From positions 1 to 64,000 of the forward strand of contig CAIRJF010000029.1 of assembly GCA_903878805.1 (NCBI GenBank): 64,000 nt of DNA, given 5' to 3'. Below are positions 55,375 to 64,000 of this stretch, in pieces (the stretch's first letter is position 1; each line of letters begins with the position of its first letter). The notes below the pieces were generated by a model. It saw nothing but the letters and a program-made list of their open reading frames with translations, did no database searches and was not told where the DNA came from. Position numbers and translations under genes: made by a program. The stretch is from an uncultured Verrucomicrobia subdivision 3 bacterium. GTDB taxonomy: Bacteria > Verrucomicrobiota > Verrucomicrobiia > Limisphaerales > UBA11358.

Positions 55375-56916
55375 TCAGCCCCACAACTGCCGGTCAAGCG
55401 AGCGGAACTGAATCGCCTCGGAAATGTGATCGGCAGAAATTCTCTCCGCGTCCGCCAAATCCGCAATCGTCCGCGCCACTTTCAAAATTCGGTCGTAAGC
55501 ACGGGCACTCAAATTATATTCCGTCATCGCGTGCTTCAGCAAATCGCGCGTCGCGTCGTCCATTTCGCAAAACGATTTTAATTCGCGCGCGCCCATCCGC
55601 GCGTTGCAAGTCACCTTCGGTTTGCCGACAAAGCGCGTGGTTTGGAGCTGGCGCGCGGCGATGACGCGTTCGCGAATTTGCGCCGAAGTTTCGCCCGGTT
55701 GCGCGGACGACATTTCACGAAATTTCACCGCCGGAACTTCGATGTGCAAATCAATGCGATCAAGCAGTGGCCCGGAAATTCGGCCGAGATAATTTTGAAT
55801 CTCGCGCGGCGAAGATTTTGATTCGCCCGGCATTTTTCCATCCGGCGTCGGGTTCATTGCCGCAATCAGCATGAATTGACTGGGGAAAGTCATCGTGCCC
55901 GCCGCGCGCGAAATCGTGACGATGCCTTCTTCGAGCGGCTGGCGCATCGTTTCCAAAACGCTGCGTTTGAACTCCGGCAATTCATCGAGAAACAAAACGC
56001 CGTTGTGGGCGATAGAAATTTCGCCGGGCGTCGGATTAATATTTCCGCCCAAAAGTCCCGCGTCACTCGCAGTGTGATGCGGCGCGCGAAAAGGTCTTTG
56101 CGTGACCAGCGCCTGGCCTGATTTCAGCAAGCCGACGATGCTGTGAACCTTCGTCGTTTCGAGTGCTTCACCCAAAGTCAGCGGCGGCAAAATGGTCGCC
56201 AGCCGTTTCGCCAACATAGATTTACCCGTTCCAGGCGGACCGATGAGAATGACGTTGTGTCCGCCGGCCGCCGCGATTTCTAACGCGCGTTTTACGTTCT
56301 CCTGACCTTTGACCTCGGAAAAATCGTGTTCGTCGTCCGATTTGTGTTCAAAAAGTTTCCCGATGTCCACGCGCGTTGGCGCAATTTTGATTTCGCCTTC
56401 CAAAAATTGTGCGGCTTCGCGCAGGTTCTGGACGGGAATGACATTCAAGCCGTCAACTACGGCGGCCTCGGCAGCGTTTTCGGCGGGAACTAAAATTCCG
56501 GTTTTGCCATCGGCCTTCGCGCGCAAGGCGATGGGCAAAATTCCCTTGCACGAACGCACCGCACCGGTGAGCGCGAGTTCGCCGACCGCGATGAAATGAT
56601 CGAGTTGGTCGGTTTCAATCTGTTCGCTTGCGGCGAGCATTCCGAGCGCAATGGGCAGATCAAAACTCGGTCCCTCTTTTTTCACGTCGGCTGGAGCGAG
56701 GTTGATGGTCGTCTTGCCCATCGGAAATTTGTAGCCGGAATTCGCGAGCGCAGTGGAGACGCGATCTTTAGATTCTTTGACCGCCGTGTCGGGCAGACCG
56801 ACCAGCGCGATAAAAGTTTCGCCATAGCCGCAATTCACCTCGACTTCAATTGTGTAGGCGTCAATCCCGTTGACCGCCGCTGAAAAAACCCGTGCGAGCA
56901 TGGCGCACTTTATCAC
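55375..56916 (-). CDS. comM: YifB/ComM family Mg-chelatase-like AAA+ ATPase
   Basis: VFSAAVNGIDAYTIEVEVNCGYGETFIALVGLPDTAVKESKDRVSTALANSGY, DFSEVKGQENVKRALEIAAAGGHNVILIGPPGTGKSMLAKRL, RPFRAPHHTASDAGLLGGNINPTPGEISIAHNGVLFLDELPEF. Confidence 0.95.
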   Translation of the reverse strand: MIKCAMLARVFSAAVNGIDAYTIEVEVNCGYGETFIALVGLPDTAVKESKDRVSTALANSGYKFPMGKTTINLAPADVKKEGPSFDLPIALGMLAASEQIETDQLDHFIAVGELALTGAVRSCKGILPIALRAKADGKTGILVPAENAAEAAVVDGLNVIPVQNLREAAQFLEGEIKIAPTRVDIGKLFEHKSDDEHDFSEVKGQENVKRALEIAAAGGHNVILIGPPGTGKSMLAKRLATILPPLTLGEALETTKVHSIVGLLKSGQALVTQRPFRAPHHTASDAGLLGGNINPTPGEISIAHNGVLFLDELPEFKRSVLETMRQPLEEGIVTISRAAGTMTFPSQFMLIAAMNPTPDGKMPGESKSSPREIQNYLGRISGPLLDRIDLHIEVPAVKFREMSSAQPGETSAQIRERVIAARQLQTTRFVGKPKVTCNARMGARELKSFCEMDDATRDLLKHAMTEYNLSARAYDRILKVARTIADLADAERISADHISEAIQFRSLDRQLWG

Positions 56917-57031
56917 CGGCGGCGCGGCGATGGCAAAGCCAGAATTGTTTTTTCAACTGGCTGCACTGGAATCTTTCTGGCAAACCATGCCTTTCCCGCA
57001 GTTCAAAAATCTTGGCAGAACGAAATTAATT

Positions 57032-58720
57032 ATGCAAAAAAACAAAATCTTCATTGCGCTGTCCGCGTTTGCCTGTGTGGTTACACCGGCGCAGTCGGCG
57101 GATGTGACTAATACGTTTCTGCCCGTAAACATTAGCGTAGATGCGGCCAAGCCGATGGGAGACGTGAAACCAATCTGGCGATTTTTCGGCGCGGACGAGC
57201 CGAATTACGCTTACATGAAAGAAGGGGAAAAATTATTGTCCGAACTCGGACAGCTCGGCGCACCGCAGGTTTATTTTCGCGCGCATCATTTACTCACCAG
57301 CGGTGACGGTGCGTATGCGCTCAAGTGGGGTTCGACCAGTGCCTACAAGGAAGATGCGAATGGTAATCCGGTTTACGACTGGACGATCAACGACAAGATT
57401 TTCGACACCTATCTTGCCCGCGGAATTAAGCCGTATGTGCAACTCGGTTTCATGCCGGAAGCGCTGACTATGCATCCGCAAAATTATCCGCACCATCCGC
57501 CGGTGAATGAAAAAGCTGACCCGGCGGGCGGGCAATCGTATCCGCCGAAAGACTACGTGAAGTGGGGAAATCTCGCTTACGAGTGGGCGAATCACTGCGT
57601 GGAAAAATACGGACAAGCGGAAGTTGAGAAGTGGTATTGGGAAGTTTGGAACGAGCCGAACATCATGTATTGGCACGGCACACACGAAGATTATTTCAAG
57701 CTCTACGACTACGCGATTGCCGGCGTGCGCCGCGCGCTGCCAACCGCGCGTGTGGGCGGACCAGAAACTGCCGGTGGACCTGGTGGAAAATTTTTGCACG
57801 AATTTTTACAGCACTGCGCGCATGGCACAAACTATGTCACGGGCAAAATTGGTTCGCCGCTGGACTTCATTTCGTTTCACGCGAAAGGCTCGCCGGAATT
57901 CACAAACGGTCATGTTCGTATGGCGATGTCCAGTCAGTTACGCAACATGGACGACGCATTCGCCGTCATCGCGTCGTTTCCTGAATACAAGAAAACGCCC
58001 ATCGTTATTGGCGAATCTGATCCCGATGGCTGCGCCGCGTGCCGCGAACCGCGCGATGCGTATCGCAATGGCACGATGTATTCCAGCTATACGGCGGCAA
58101 GCTTTCCGCGCGCGCTGGAACTCGCAACGAAGCACGGCGTCAATCTTGAAGGCGCTCTGACGTGGGCGTTTGAATTCGAAGACCAGCCGCCATTCGCTGG
58201 TTTCCGCCAACTCGCGAGTGCGGGACTTGATTTGCCGGTGCTGAATGTGTTTCGCATGTTCGGCAAAATGGACGGCCAGCGACTCGCGGTGACGAGCAGT
58301 GCCGGCTTGAACGCAGAAATCATCCGCGCCAAAAACGTGCGCGAAAATCCCGACATCGCCGCGCAGGCGAGCCTCAGCAAAAATAAATTGTGCGTGCTCG
58401 TCTGGTATTATCACGACGACGACTTGCCCGGCCCAAACGCAGCGATTGATCTCGTGCTGAATGGAATTCTGCTCGCGAATGGTAAGGCAACGCTGACGCG
58501 CTATGTCATCGACGCCGACCACAGCAATTCTGACGAAGCGTGGAAGAAAATGGGTTCGCCGTTCCCGCTTTCGGCGGCGCAAAACGCGCAATTGGAAAAA
58601 GCTGGTCAACTTGCAGCCGTCGGTCAGCCGGAAAGTGTTGCTGTGAATAATGGCGTGGCAGAAGTTAAATTTTCATTGCCGCGCCAGGGCGTTACTTTGC
58701 TCGTGTTCAATTGGGATTAA
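57032..58720 (+). CDS. secreted glycoside hydrolase, GH39-like
   Basis: Signal peptide MQKNKIFIALSAFACVVTPAQSA; YWEVWNEPNIMYWHGTHEDYFKLYDYAIAGVRRALPTARVGGPETAG with putative acid/base NEP; VIGESDPDGCAACR with candidate nucleophile. Confidence 0.82.
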   Translation: MQKNKIFIALSAFACVVTPAQSADVTNTFLPVNISVDAAKPMGDVKPIWRFFGADEPNYAYMKEGEKLLSELGQLGAPQVYFRAHHLLTSGDGAYALKWGSTSAYKEDANGNPVYDWTINDKIFDTYLARGIKPYVQLGFMPEALTMHPQNYPHHPPVNEKADPAGGQSYPPKDYVKWGNLAYEWANHCVEKYGQAEVEKWYWEVWNEPNIMYWHGTHEDYFKLYDYAIAGVRRALPTARVGGPETAGGPGGKFLHEFLQHCAHGTNYVTGKIGSPLDFISFHAKGSPEFTNGHVRMAMSSQLRNMDDAFAVIASFPEYKKTPIVIGESDPDGCAACREPRDAYRNGTMYSSYTAASFPRALELATKHGVNLEGALTWAFEFEDQPPFAGFRQLASAGLDLPVLNVFRMFGKMDGQRLAVTSSAGLNAEIIRAKNVRENPDIAAQASLSKNKLCVLVWYYHDDDLPGPNAAIDLVLNGILLANGKATLTRYVIDADHSNSDEAWKKMGSPFPLSAAQNAQLEKAGQLAAVGQPESVAVNNGVAEVKFSLPRQGVTLLVFNWD

Positions 58721-58775
58721 TTCAAGCCAGTGTGTGCGCTTGCCGATTGCGGCGAACTTGGCAACATCACTTCGC

Positions 58776-59465
58776 ATGGAGATAAAAATTTTCGCCGATG
58801 CCGATGCCGTGGCGATTGCCGCTGCAAAAATTATCGCCACCGAAGCGCGCGCGTCGGTCGCGGCGCGCGGAAAATTTGTCATGGCCCTGAGCGGTGGACG
58901 CACGCCTTGGCAAATGCTGCGCTCGCTCGCCGGAGAAGATGTGCCGTGGAAAAATGTCCACGTCGTGCAAGTGGACGAACGCATCGCGCCTGCTGACGAC
59001 GCCGACCGCAACCTCACGCACCTGCGCGAAAGCTTACTTTCGCACGCGCCGCTGCCGCCGGAACAAATTTACGCCATGCCCGTGGAATCTAGCGATCTTG
59101 ACGCCGCCGCGAAAAATTACGCACACACATTGGAACAAATTTGCGGCTCTCCGCCCGTGCTCGACCTTGCGCATCTCGGCCTCGGCGCGGATGGCCACAC
59201 GGCTTCGCTGATTCCCGGCGATCCCGTTTTAGAAGTCAACGACCGCGACGTGGCTCTCACCGGCATTTATCAAAAACGCCGGCGCATGACGCTGACGTAT
59301 CCTTTGCTGAACCGCGCGCGACGCATTTTGTGGGTCGTGACCGGCGCGGAAAAAGTGGAAATGCTCGTGCGCCTGCGCGCGGCGGATGTTTCGATTCCTG
59401 CGGGAAAAATCCGGCAGGAGAATGCGTTGGCGCTAGCCGACTGTGCCGCAGCGGAAAAACTTTAA
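58776..59465 (+). CDS. pgl: 6-phosphogluconolactonase
   Basis: FVMALSGGRTPWQMLRSLAGEDVPWKNVHVVQVDERIAPADDADRNLTHLRESLL, LGLGADGHTASLIPGDPVL. Start at internal ATG. Confidence 0.93.
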   Translation: MEIKIFADADAVAIAAAKIIATEARASVAARGKFVMALSGGRTPWQMLRSLAGEDVPWKNVHVVQVDERIAPADDADRNLTHLRESLLSHAPLPPEQIYAMPVESSDLDAAAKNYAHTLEQICGSPPVLDLAHLGLGADGHTASLIPGDPVLEVNDRDVALTGIYQKRRRMTLTYPLLNRARRILWVVTGAEKVEMLVRLRAADVSIPAGKIRQENALALADCAAAEKL

Positions 59466-59518
59466 ACAAGCCGTAATTTCCGTTGTCTCCTGTGAGCAAA
59501 CTGAAGTATTTTTAGGCC

Positions 59519-60229
59519 ATGAAATTCATTTGTATTTTGACTTTGGCACTAACTCTGGGATTGCTGAATGTCCACGCGAACGAAAACACCCTGAGCGATG
59601 CGGAAAAGGCGGCGGGCTGGCAGTTGCTTTTTGACGGCAATTCATTTGCCGGCTGGCACAATTTCAAAAAAGATGGCGTGCGCCCGGGCTGGCAGATCAA
59701 AGACGGTGCGCTCGTTTGCGCCGACCCGCATAACGCTGGCGACATCGTGACCTCCAATCAATTTCAATGGTTTGAACTGCAACTCGACTACAATATTTCG
59801 GAGGCTGGCAACAGCGGCATCATGTTTCACGTCACGGATGCGGGCGATCGGGTGTGGGCGACCGGCCCCGAATTTCAATTGGAAGACAACGTCAAAGCCA
59901 CCGACCATCAGCGTTGTGGCTGGCTCTACGCGCTCTATCAACCGCCGCTGGATCCCGCGACTGGTAAAATTCTTGACGCGACCAAACCCGTCGGCGAATG
60001 GAATCATGTCCGCCTGCTCATCACGCGCGAAAAATGCGAGCATGAAATCAATGGCGTGAAATATTTTGAATACGTCCTTGGCAGCGATGACTTCAATGCC
60101 CGCGTTGCGAAAAGCAAGTTCGGCAAAATGCCATTCTTCGCCAAGTCCGACAAGGGTTTCATCGCGCTGCAAGGTGACCACGGCAGCGTTTCCTTCCGCA
60201 ATATCAAAATCCGTTCCATCGCAGAGTAA
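59519..60229 (+). CDS. secreted DUF1080 (3-keto-disaccharide hydrolase-like) protein
   Basis: Signal peptide; GWQLLFDGNSFAGWHNFKKDGVRPGWQIKDGALVC, FELQLDYNISEAGNSGIMFHV, GFIALQGDHGSVSFRNIKIRSI. Confidence 0.93.
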   Translation: MKFICILTLALTLGLLNVHANENTLSDAEKAAGWQLLFDGNSFAGWHNFKKDGVRPGWQIKDGALVCADPHNAGDIVTSNQFQWFELQLDYNISEAGNSGIMFHVTDAGDRVWATGPEFQLEDNVKATDHQRCGWLYALYQPPLDPATGKILDATKPVGEWNHVRLLITREKCEHEINGVKYFEYVLGSDDFNARVAKSKFGKMPFFAKSDKGFIALQGDHGSVSFRNIKIRSIAE

Positions 60230-60234
60230 TATTT

Positions 60235-62331
60235 TCAGGCGCGAATTTCCGGCGCGCGGCGGCTGACTTGAAACACCGCGAGACAAACTTGCGCCGTCGC
60301 CGGATCATTCAAACAAAGTGCGCCTTCGCGGATGCGCGGCAGCGGCTCGCCTTCGAGTTGCAGCGGGAATTTTTCCGCTAACATTTGCGCGTAAGCCGGA
60401 AAATTTTCAAAACCTTCCGCCCGCAACTGCGCCGCGTTCACGAGTCGGAACGAGCCGAAACTATTTTGAAAAGTTTGCCGCATCAATTCCACCAGCACGC
60501 GGCCCATCGTGTAACGCGGATTGATTTCGACGACAGGTTTCAATTTGACCGTGCCGTTTTCAGCGCGATAAACAAAGGCGTCAATGCCGATTGGTCCGGT
60601 GAAATCGATTTTTCGTAATTCAATTTCAAGCGCCGCAAAAACTTCGCCGTAAAATTCTAGCAACCGGTTGGAAATGTCCGCCGGTTCGCGAAATAGTGAA
60701 ACAATTTTGGCCGGAATTCGTTTGTGGTGATGCGATTCGGCAAAGTTGGCGACGAATTGGCCACGCGCGTCGCACTGCAAGCCAGTGTAACCGCACAGTT
60801 TCAAACCATTCGCCGTCATTTCGAGTTGGGCAGAAAAATCCAGATCGCGTTCCAACCACGGCTCGACGACCAATTCGCGATTTTGCGCGAACTTATTTTC
60901 CAGCCAGCGGAGTTGTGGTGGCAAAATTTCCGGTTCAAACAGCCGCATCGCGTTACTGCCGGCGACGCCGAAGGCTTCCTTCACGACGATTTTGTGATGG
61001 CCGCGCGCACGGATTTTGGCAATCGCGGCGAATGCTTCTTCAACTGAATTTACCGCCACGCCGACTTCGTTTTCACCGCAAAGCCAAACTTGTTCCTGCA
61101 ATTTTGACGAGATGATTTGCCGCAGAAAATTGGCGCTCCAGGTTTTGGAATAAAGTTGAGCAATTTTTGGGTTGAATCGTTTTTCGTCCGCGCGTTTTTC
61201 GCCGGTGACACTGGCGAATATGGGTTTTAATAATTCATAGCTGTCCGGTCCCCACGCCCACGGACGCAGGCTGCCGAGTTTGCGATTTTTTAAATCGCCG
61301 ACATTTTTTGTTTCCACAAATTCCGGCAACGGAAAACCGGCGGACTTGACGCGGCTCAAAAATTCGACGGATGGTTTTTGACTCGTCAGCACGATGTCAT
61401 CTTGCCGACATAAAAACTGCGGCAGATTTTCTAAATCGCGCGCGAGCTGTGCCTGATGTTTGGTGGGATTAAAAGTTTTGCCCTCGGCGATGCGACCTTC
61501 GGCGAATGGATTGAAAATAAAAACGCTCGGTGTGCGGCCTTTGGATTGCGAATAGACATTGATTTCGGCGATGAATTGCGCGTCGAATCCGGCGGCACGG
61601 CGACCTTCGACGTTCAGCGAAAAGCCTTTGGCCCGCTGCGGCGAGAGCGGAAATTTCAGCACGCGGCAGAAAGCGTCCCAGTCGTTTTCGCCCGGATTTT
61701 TCCAGCGGCGAAACCATTTCAAGCCGTAGGCGACATGACCAATTTCATCGCGATAAATTTTTCCGAGCAGATCGGAAGTCTCATTATCGCCAATGTTGGC
61801 AAAGCTTTTCGCGAAATGGCCGGCAAAGTCGAGATTTGCCTGCTCGAACGTCAGGCACAAGCTGGAGACGTAATCAATCGGATGTTCCATCGGCGAGACG
61901 CAACGCCAAAAGTAGCCGCTGACGGGCAGTTCGCCGAATTCGATGCCGCAACTTTTCATGCGCTCGATGTAGAGGCGCGTGTGTTCCTGCTCGTCCTTGA
62001 GTGTGCGAAAAACGCCCTGGCGAAAGGCGGCAGGTGCATCGGGAAATTTCAACAGCACGAGCGCCATGAGTTCGGTGGCGAGGAGTTCGTGGTTGCCGAA
62101 AAAATGGAGCAGCTTGCCGCGCTCGGATTTTTTTTCGAGCTGGTGTAGGCCAGGAAATTCGCTTTTGCCGGCGGCGTGCGGTTTGAAAATCAAATTTGCC
62201 GGGCGGCTGGGCGCGTCCGGCGTGACGAGCGCGATGCCGGGACGTTCGTCGGTAATGGAATCGGGCGCGCGAAGTTTTTCTTCGAGCGAGGTGGCGAACA
62301 AAACTTGTTCGGCAAATTCACGGAGTTCCAT
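60235..62331 (-). CDS. fusion: N-terminal DUF455 ferritin-like (diiron-type) domain and C-terminal ATP-grasp-like domain
   Basis: N-term HELLATELMALVLLKFPDAPAAFRQGVFRTLKDEQEHTRLYIERM...EQANLDFAGHFAKSF...YRDEIGHVAYGLKWFRRW; C-term KIVVKEAFGVAGSNAMRL, LVVEPWLERDLDFSAQLEM, IGIDAFVYR...LKPVVEINPRYTMGRVLVEL. Confidence 0.82.
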   Translation of the reverse strand: MELREFAEQVLFATSLEEKLRAPDSITDERPGIALVTPDAPSRPANLIFKPHAAGKSEFPGLHQLEKKSERGKLLHFFGNHELLATELMALVLLKFPDAPAAFRQGVFRTLKDEQEHTRLYIERMKSCGIEFGELPVSGYFWRCVSPMEHPIDYVSSLCLTFEQANLDFAGHFAKSFANIGDNETSDLLGKIYRDEIGHVAYGLKWFRRWKNPGENDWDAFCRVLKFPLSPQRAKGFSLNVEGRRAAGFDAQFIAEINVYSQSKGRTPSVFIFNPFAEGRIAEGKTFNPTKHQAQLARDLENLPQFLCRQDDIVLTSQKPSVEFLSRVKSAGFPLPEFVETKNVGDLKNRKLGSLRPWAWGPDSYELLKPIFASVTGEKRADEKRFNPKIAQLYSKTWSANFLRQIISSKLQEQVWLCGENEVGVAVNSVEEAFAAIAKIRARGHHKIVVKEAFGVAGSNAMRLFEPEILPPQLRWLENKFAQNRELVVEPWLERDLDFSAQLEMTANGLKLCGYTGLQCDARGQFVANFAESHHHKRIPAKIVSLFREPADISNRLLEFYGEVFAALEIELRKIDFTGPIGIDAFVYRAENGTVKLKPVVEINPRYTMGRVLVELMRQTFQNSFGSFRLVNAAQLRAEGFENFPAYAQMLAEKFPLQLEGEPLPRIREGALCLNDPATAQVCLAVFQVSRRAPEIRA

Positions 62332-62423
62332 CTCACCAGTGCTATCAATTGTGGAGTCCGCTGAAAATATAAAACGGCGGCGGGAATGTGAATTCGCGCC
62401 GCCGAAGTGAAGGCGAAATTATT

Positions 62424-63893
62424 TCAAGCAGCATCTTTGGCTTCCAGCCTCTGCCAGACGAGGCCGTAGAGGGCGATGAGGACGAAGCACACGAGCGGCA
62501 CGACGAAGCCGGCACGCATCGAGCTGGTATCTGCGAGGTGACCCATGAACGGTGCGGCGATAGCGCCGCCAACGATAGACATGACAATCATCGATGAACC
62601 CAGCTTGGTGTAGTCTCCGAGGCCGCGGATGCCGAGTGCGAAAATGGTCGGGAACATCACAGACATGAAGAAGAACGTGCCAAACATCGCATACAGACCG
62701 AGCTTGCCGCCGCCCATGCAGATGGCCGTGAGCGCGATATTGATGGCCGCGTAGGCTGCGAGAACAAAATGCGGTTTGAACTGGCTGATGATGAAGCTGC
62801 CGCACAGACGCCCGGACATGAACAGCACGAAACCAATGGCACCAAGCCAGTGCGCCGCCTGCAATTTGGTTACGCCAGGATCGTTTTCCAAAATGTAGTT
62901 CACGCAGAAACTGAAAATGCCCGTTTGCGCCGCGACGTAAAGGAACTGTGTGCCGATGCCGAGCGTGAAATGTTTGCGCCGGAACAAATCCCAATTTTTG
63001 GAGACCAACAGGAATCCGCCGATGTAAGCGGCCACGAGCAGACCGTATTTGGCCGGGTCAAACAACGCCGCCGGCATGTTTAGCAGCGCCCAGATCAGGC
63101 CCAAAATCGGTGCGATGAAGAAATAGAGCAGACCGCAGACAATCGCCAAACTAACGGCAATGCCCGCCAGTTGACCGCCGGAAGGCTTGAGGGAATTTTT
63201 CTGCTCGGCGGATTTTTTACTTTCGTCCTCGGCGTGCAAATCCGGCACTTTGGACACGGCGAAGATGACCAGCAAGATGGCTACAAAGATGCCGATGCCC
63301 AGATAGGGCGTGGACAAACCGGCATTGGCATTCGCACCCTCGCCGCTGCCGAAGACGAATTGTCCGCCGACAATCGGGCCGAGAATCCAGCCGCCGCCGT
63401 TGATGGTCTGGGCGATGTTGATGCGCGTCGCGCCATGCTCCGGCGCGCCTAGCACCGTGGTGTAAGGATTGGCGATGGTTTCCAAACAGGTCATGCCCGC
63501 CGCGATGACGAACAAGCCAAGCAGAAACGCCCAGTATTGACCGATGCCGACGGCGGGAATAAACCAGAACGCGCCCGCTGCAATGAGTGACAAACCGACC
63601 AGGATGCCGCCCTTATAACCAAACTTCCGCGCGATGAGCCCGGCGGGAATCGCCATCAGGAAGTAAGCGAGATAGTTGGCCGATTGCACGAGGCCGGACT
63701 GCTGCTTGTTGATGTGCAGTGAATCCTGAAAATGTTTATTCAGAATGTCGATCATCCCGTTGCAAAAGCCCCAGAGCAGAAACAATGAGGTGACTAACGC
63801 AAAGGTGACGAAGAGGTTCTGGCCGTCGGCCGTTTTGAAAAGCCCGCCGCCCGAGGTGCCCGATGATTTTGGAGATTGAACTGGTGTAATCAT
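62424..63893 (-). CDS. fucP: MFS sugar transporter, FucP-like (L-fucose/glucose/galactose permease)
   Basis: FVTFALVTSLFLLWGFCNGMIDILNKHFQDSLHINKQQSGLVQSANYLAYFLMAIPAGLIARKFGYKGGILVGLSLIAAGAFWF, CLETIANPYTTVLG. Confidence 0.92.
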   Translation of the reverse strand: MITPVQSPKSSGTSGGGLFKTADGQNLFVTFALVTSLFLLWGFCNGMIDILNKHFQDSLHINKQQSGLVQSANYLAYFLMAIPAGLIARKFGYKGGILVGLSLIAAGAFWFIPAVGIGQYWAFLLGLFVIAAGMTCLETIANPYTTVLGAPEHGATRINIAQTINGGGWILGPIVGGQFVFGSGEGANANAGLSTPYLGIGIFVAILLVIFAVSKVPDLHAEDESKKSAEQKNSLKPSGGQLAGIAVSLAIVCGLLYFFIAPILGLIWALLNMPAALFDPAKYGLLVAAYIGGFLLVSKNWDLFRRKHFTLGIGTQFLYVAAQTGIFSFCVNYILENDPGVTKLQAAHWLGAIGFVLFMSGRLCGSFIISQFKPHFVLAAYAAINIALTAICMGGGKLGLYAMFGTFFFMSVMFPTIFALGIRGLGDYTKLGSSMIVMSIVGGAIAAPFMGHLADTSSMRAGFVVPLVCFVLIALYGLVWQRLEAKDAA

Positions 63894-64000
63894 GTTTTTG
63901 GAAGTGCTTTGTTCGAAAAGAGTCTTTAGAAATGTTTCCCTGGGTCAAGTTTCAATTGTGCCCGAACAATTCACTTTGTTTTCACCCGGCTTAAATTTGC

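Noticed and set aside
1-64000. CRISPR arrays, rRNA operons, transposases, prophage genes
   Set aside because: No regularly spaced repeats, cas-like proteins, rRNA sequence, integrase/transposase motifs or phage structural genes were recognised.

Overview
The window is mostly dense, high-GC bacterial housekeeping DNA. Gene content and style suggest a Verrucomicrobia-like organism, but that is inference and untested. Main landmarks: a short (split or truncated) carB, ruvB, a divergent membrane pyrophosphatase, an EboD-like/EboF-like pair, a U32 peptidase, lpxA, an AT-rich segment with GYF_2/DUF2752 genes and mnmG, surA-pdxA, a RelE-type TA pair, a family II pyrophosphatase, radC, an ECF-sigma module, and two tandem thymidylate-kinase-like genes. 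The largest block is a complex I operon (nuoB to nuoN). It has no nuoA here and is interrupted by accessory ORFs, two inverted-repeat elements and a tRNA-Gln gene on the opposite strand. Later landmarks are pyk, rsgA, an HxlR-linked redox cluster, ubiD, tRNA-Lys, an LptF/G permease, a GAF histidine kinase, comM, a GH39-like hydrolase, a 6-phosphogluconolactonase, a DUF1080 protein, a DUF455 (ferritin-like)/ATP-grasp fusion and a FucP-type transporter. The most unusual signals are: (i) short palindromic repeats sitting in frame inside conserved genes (carB, U32) and between nuo genes; (ii) a head-on tRNA-Gln inside the nuo operon; (iii) the DUF455/ATP-grasp fusion; (iv) the two-gene ebo-like remnant. 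No CRISPR array, rRNA, transposase or prophage was seen. All family calls come from reading the translations, without database searches.
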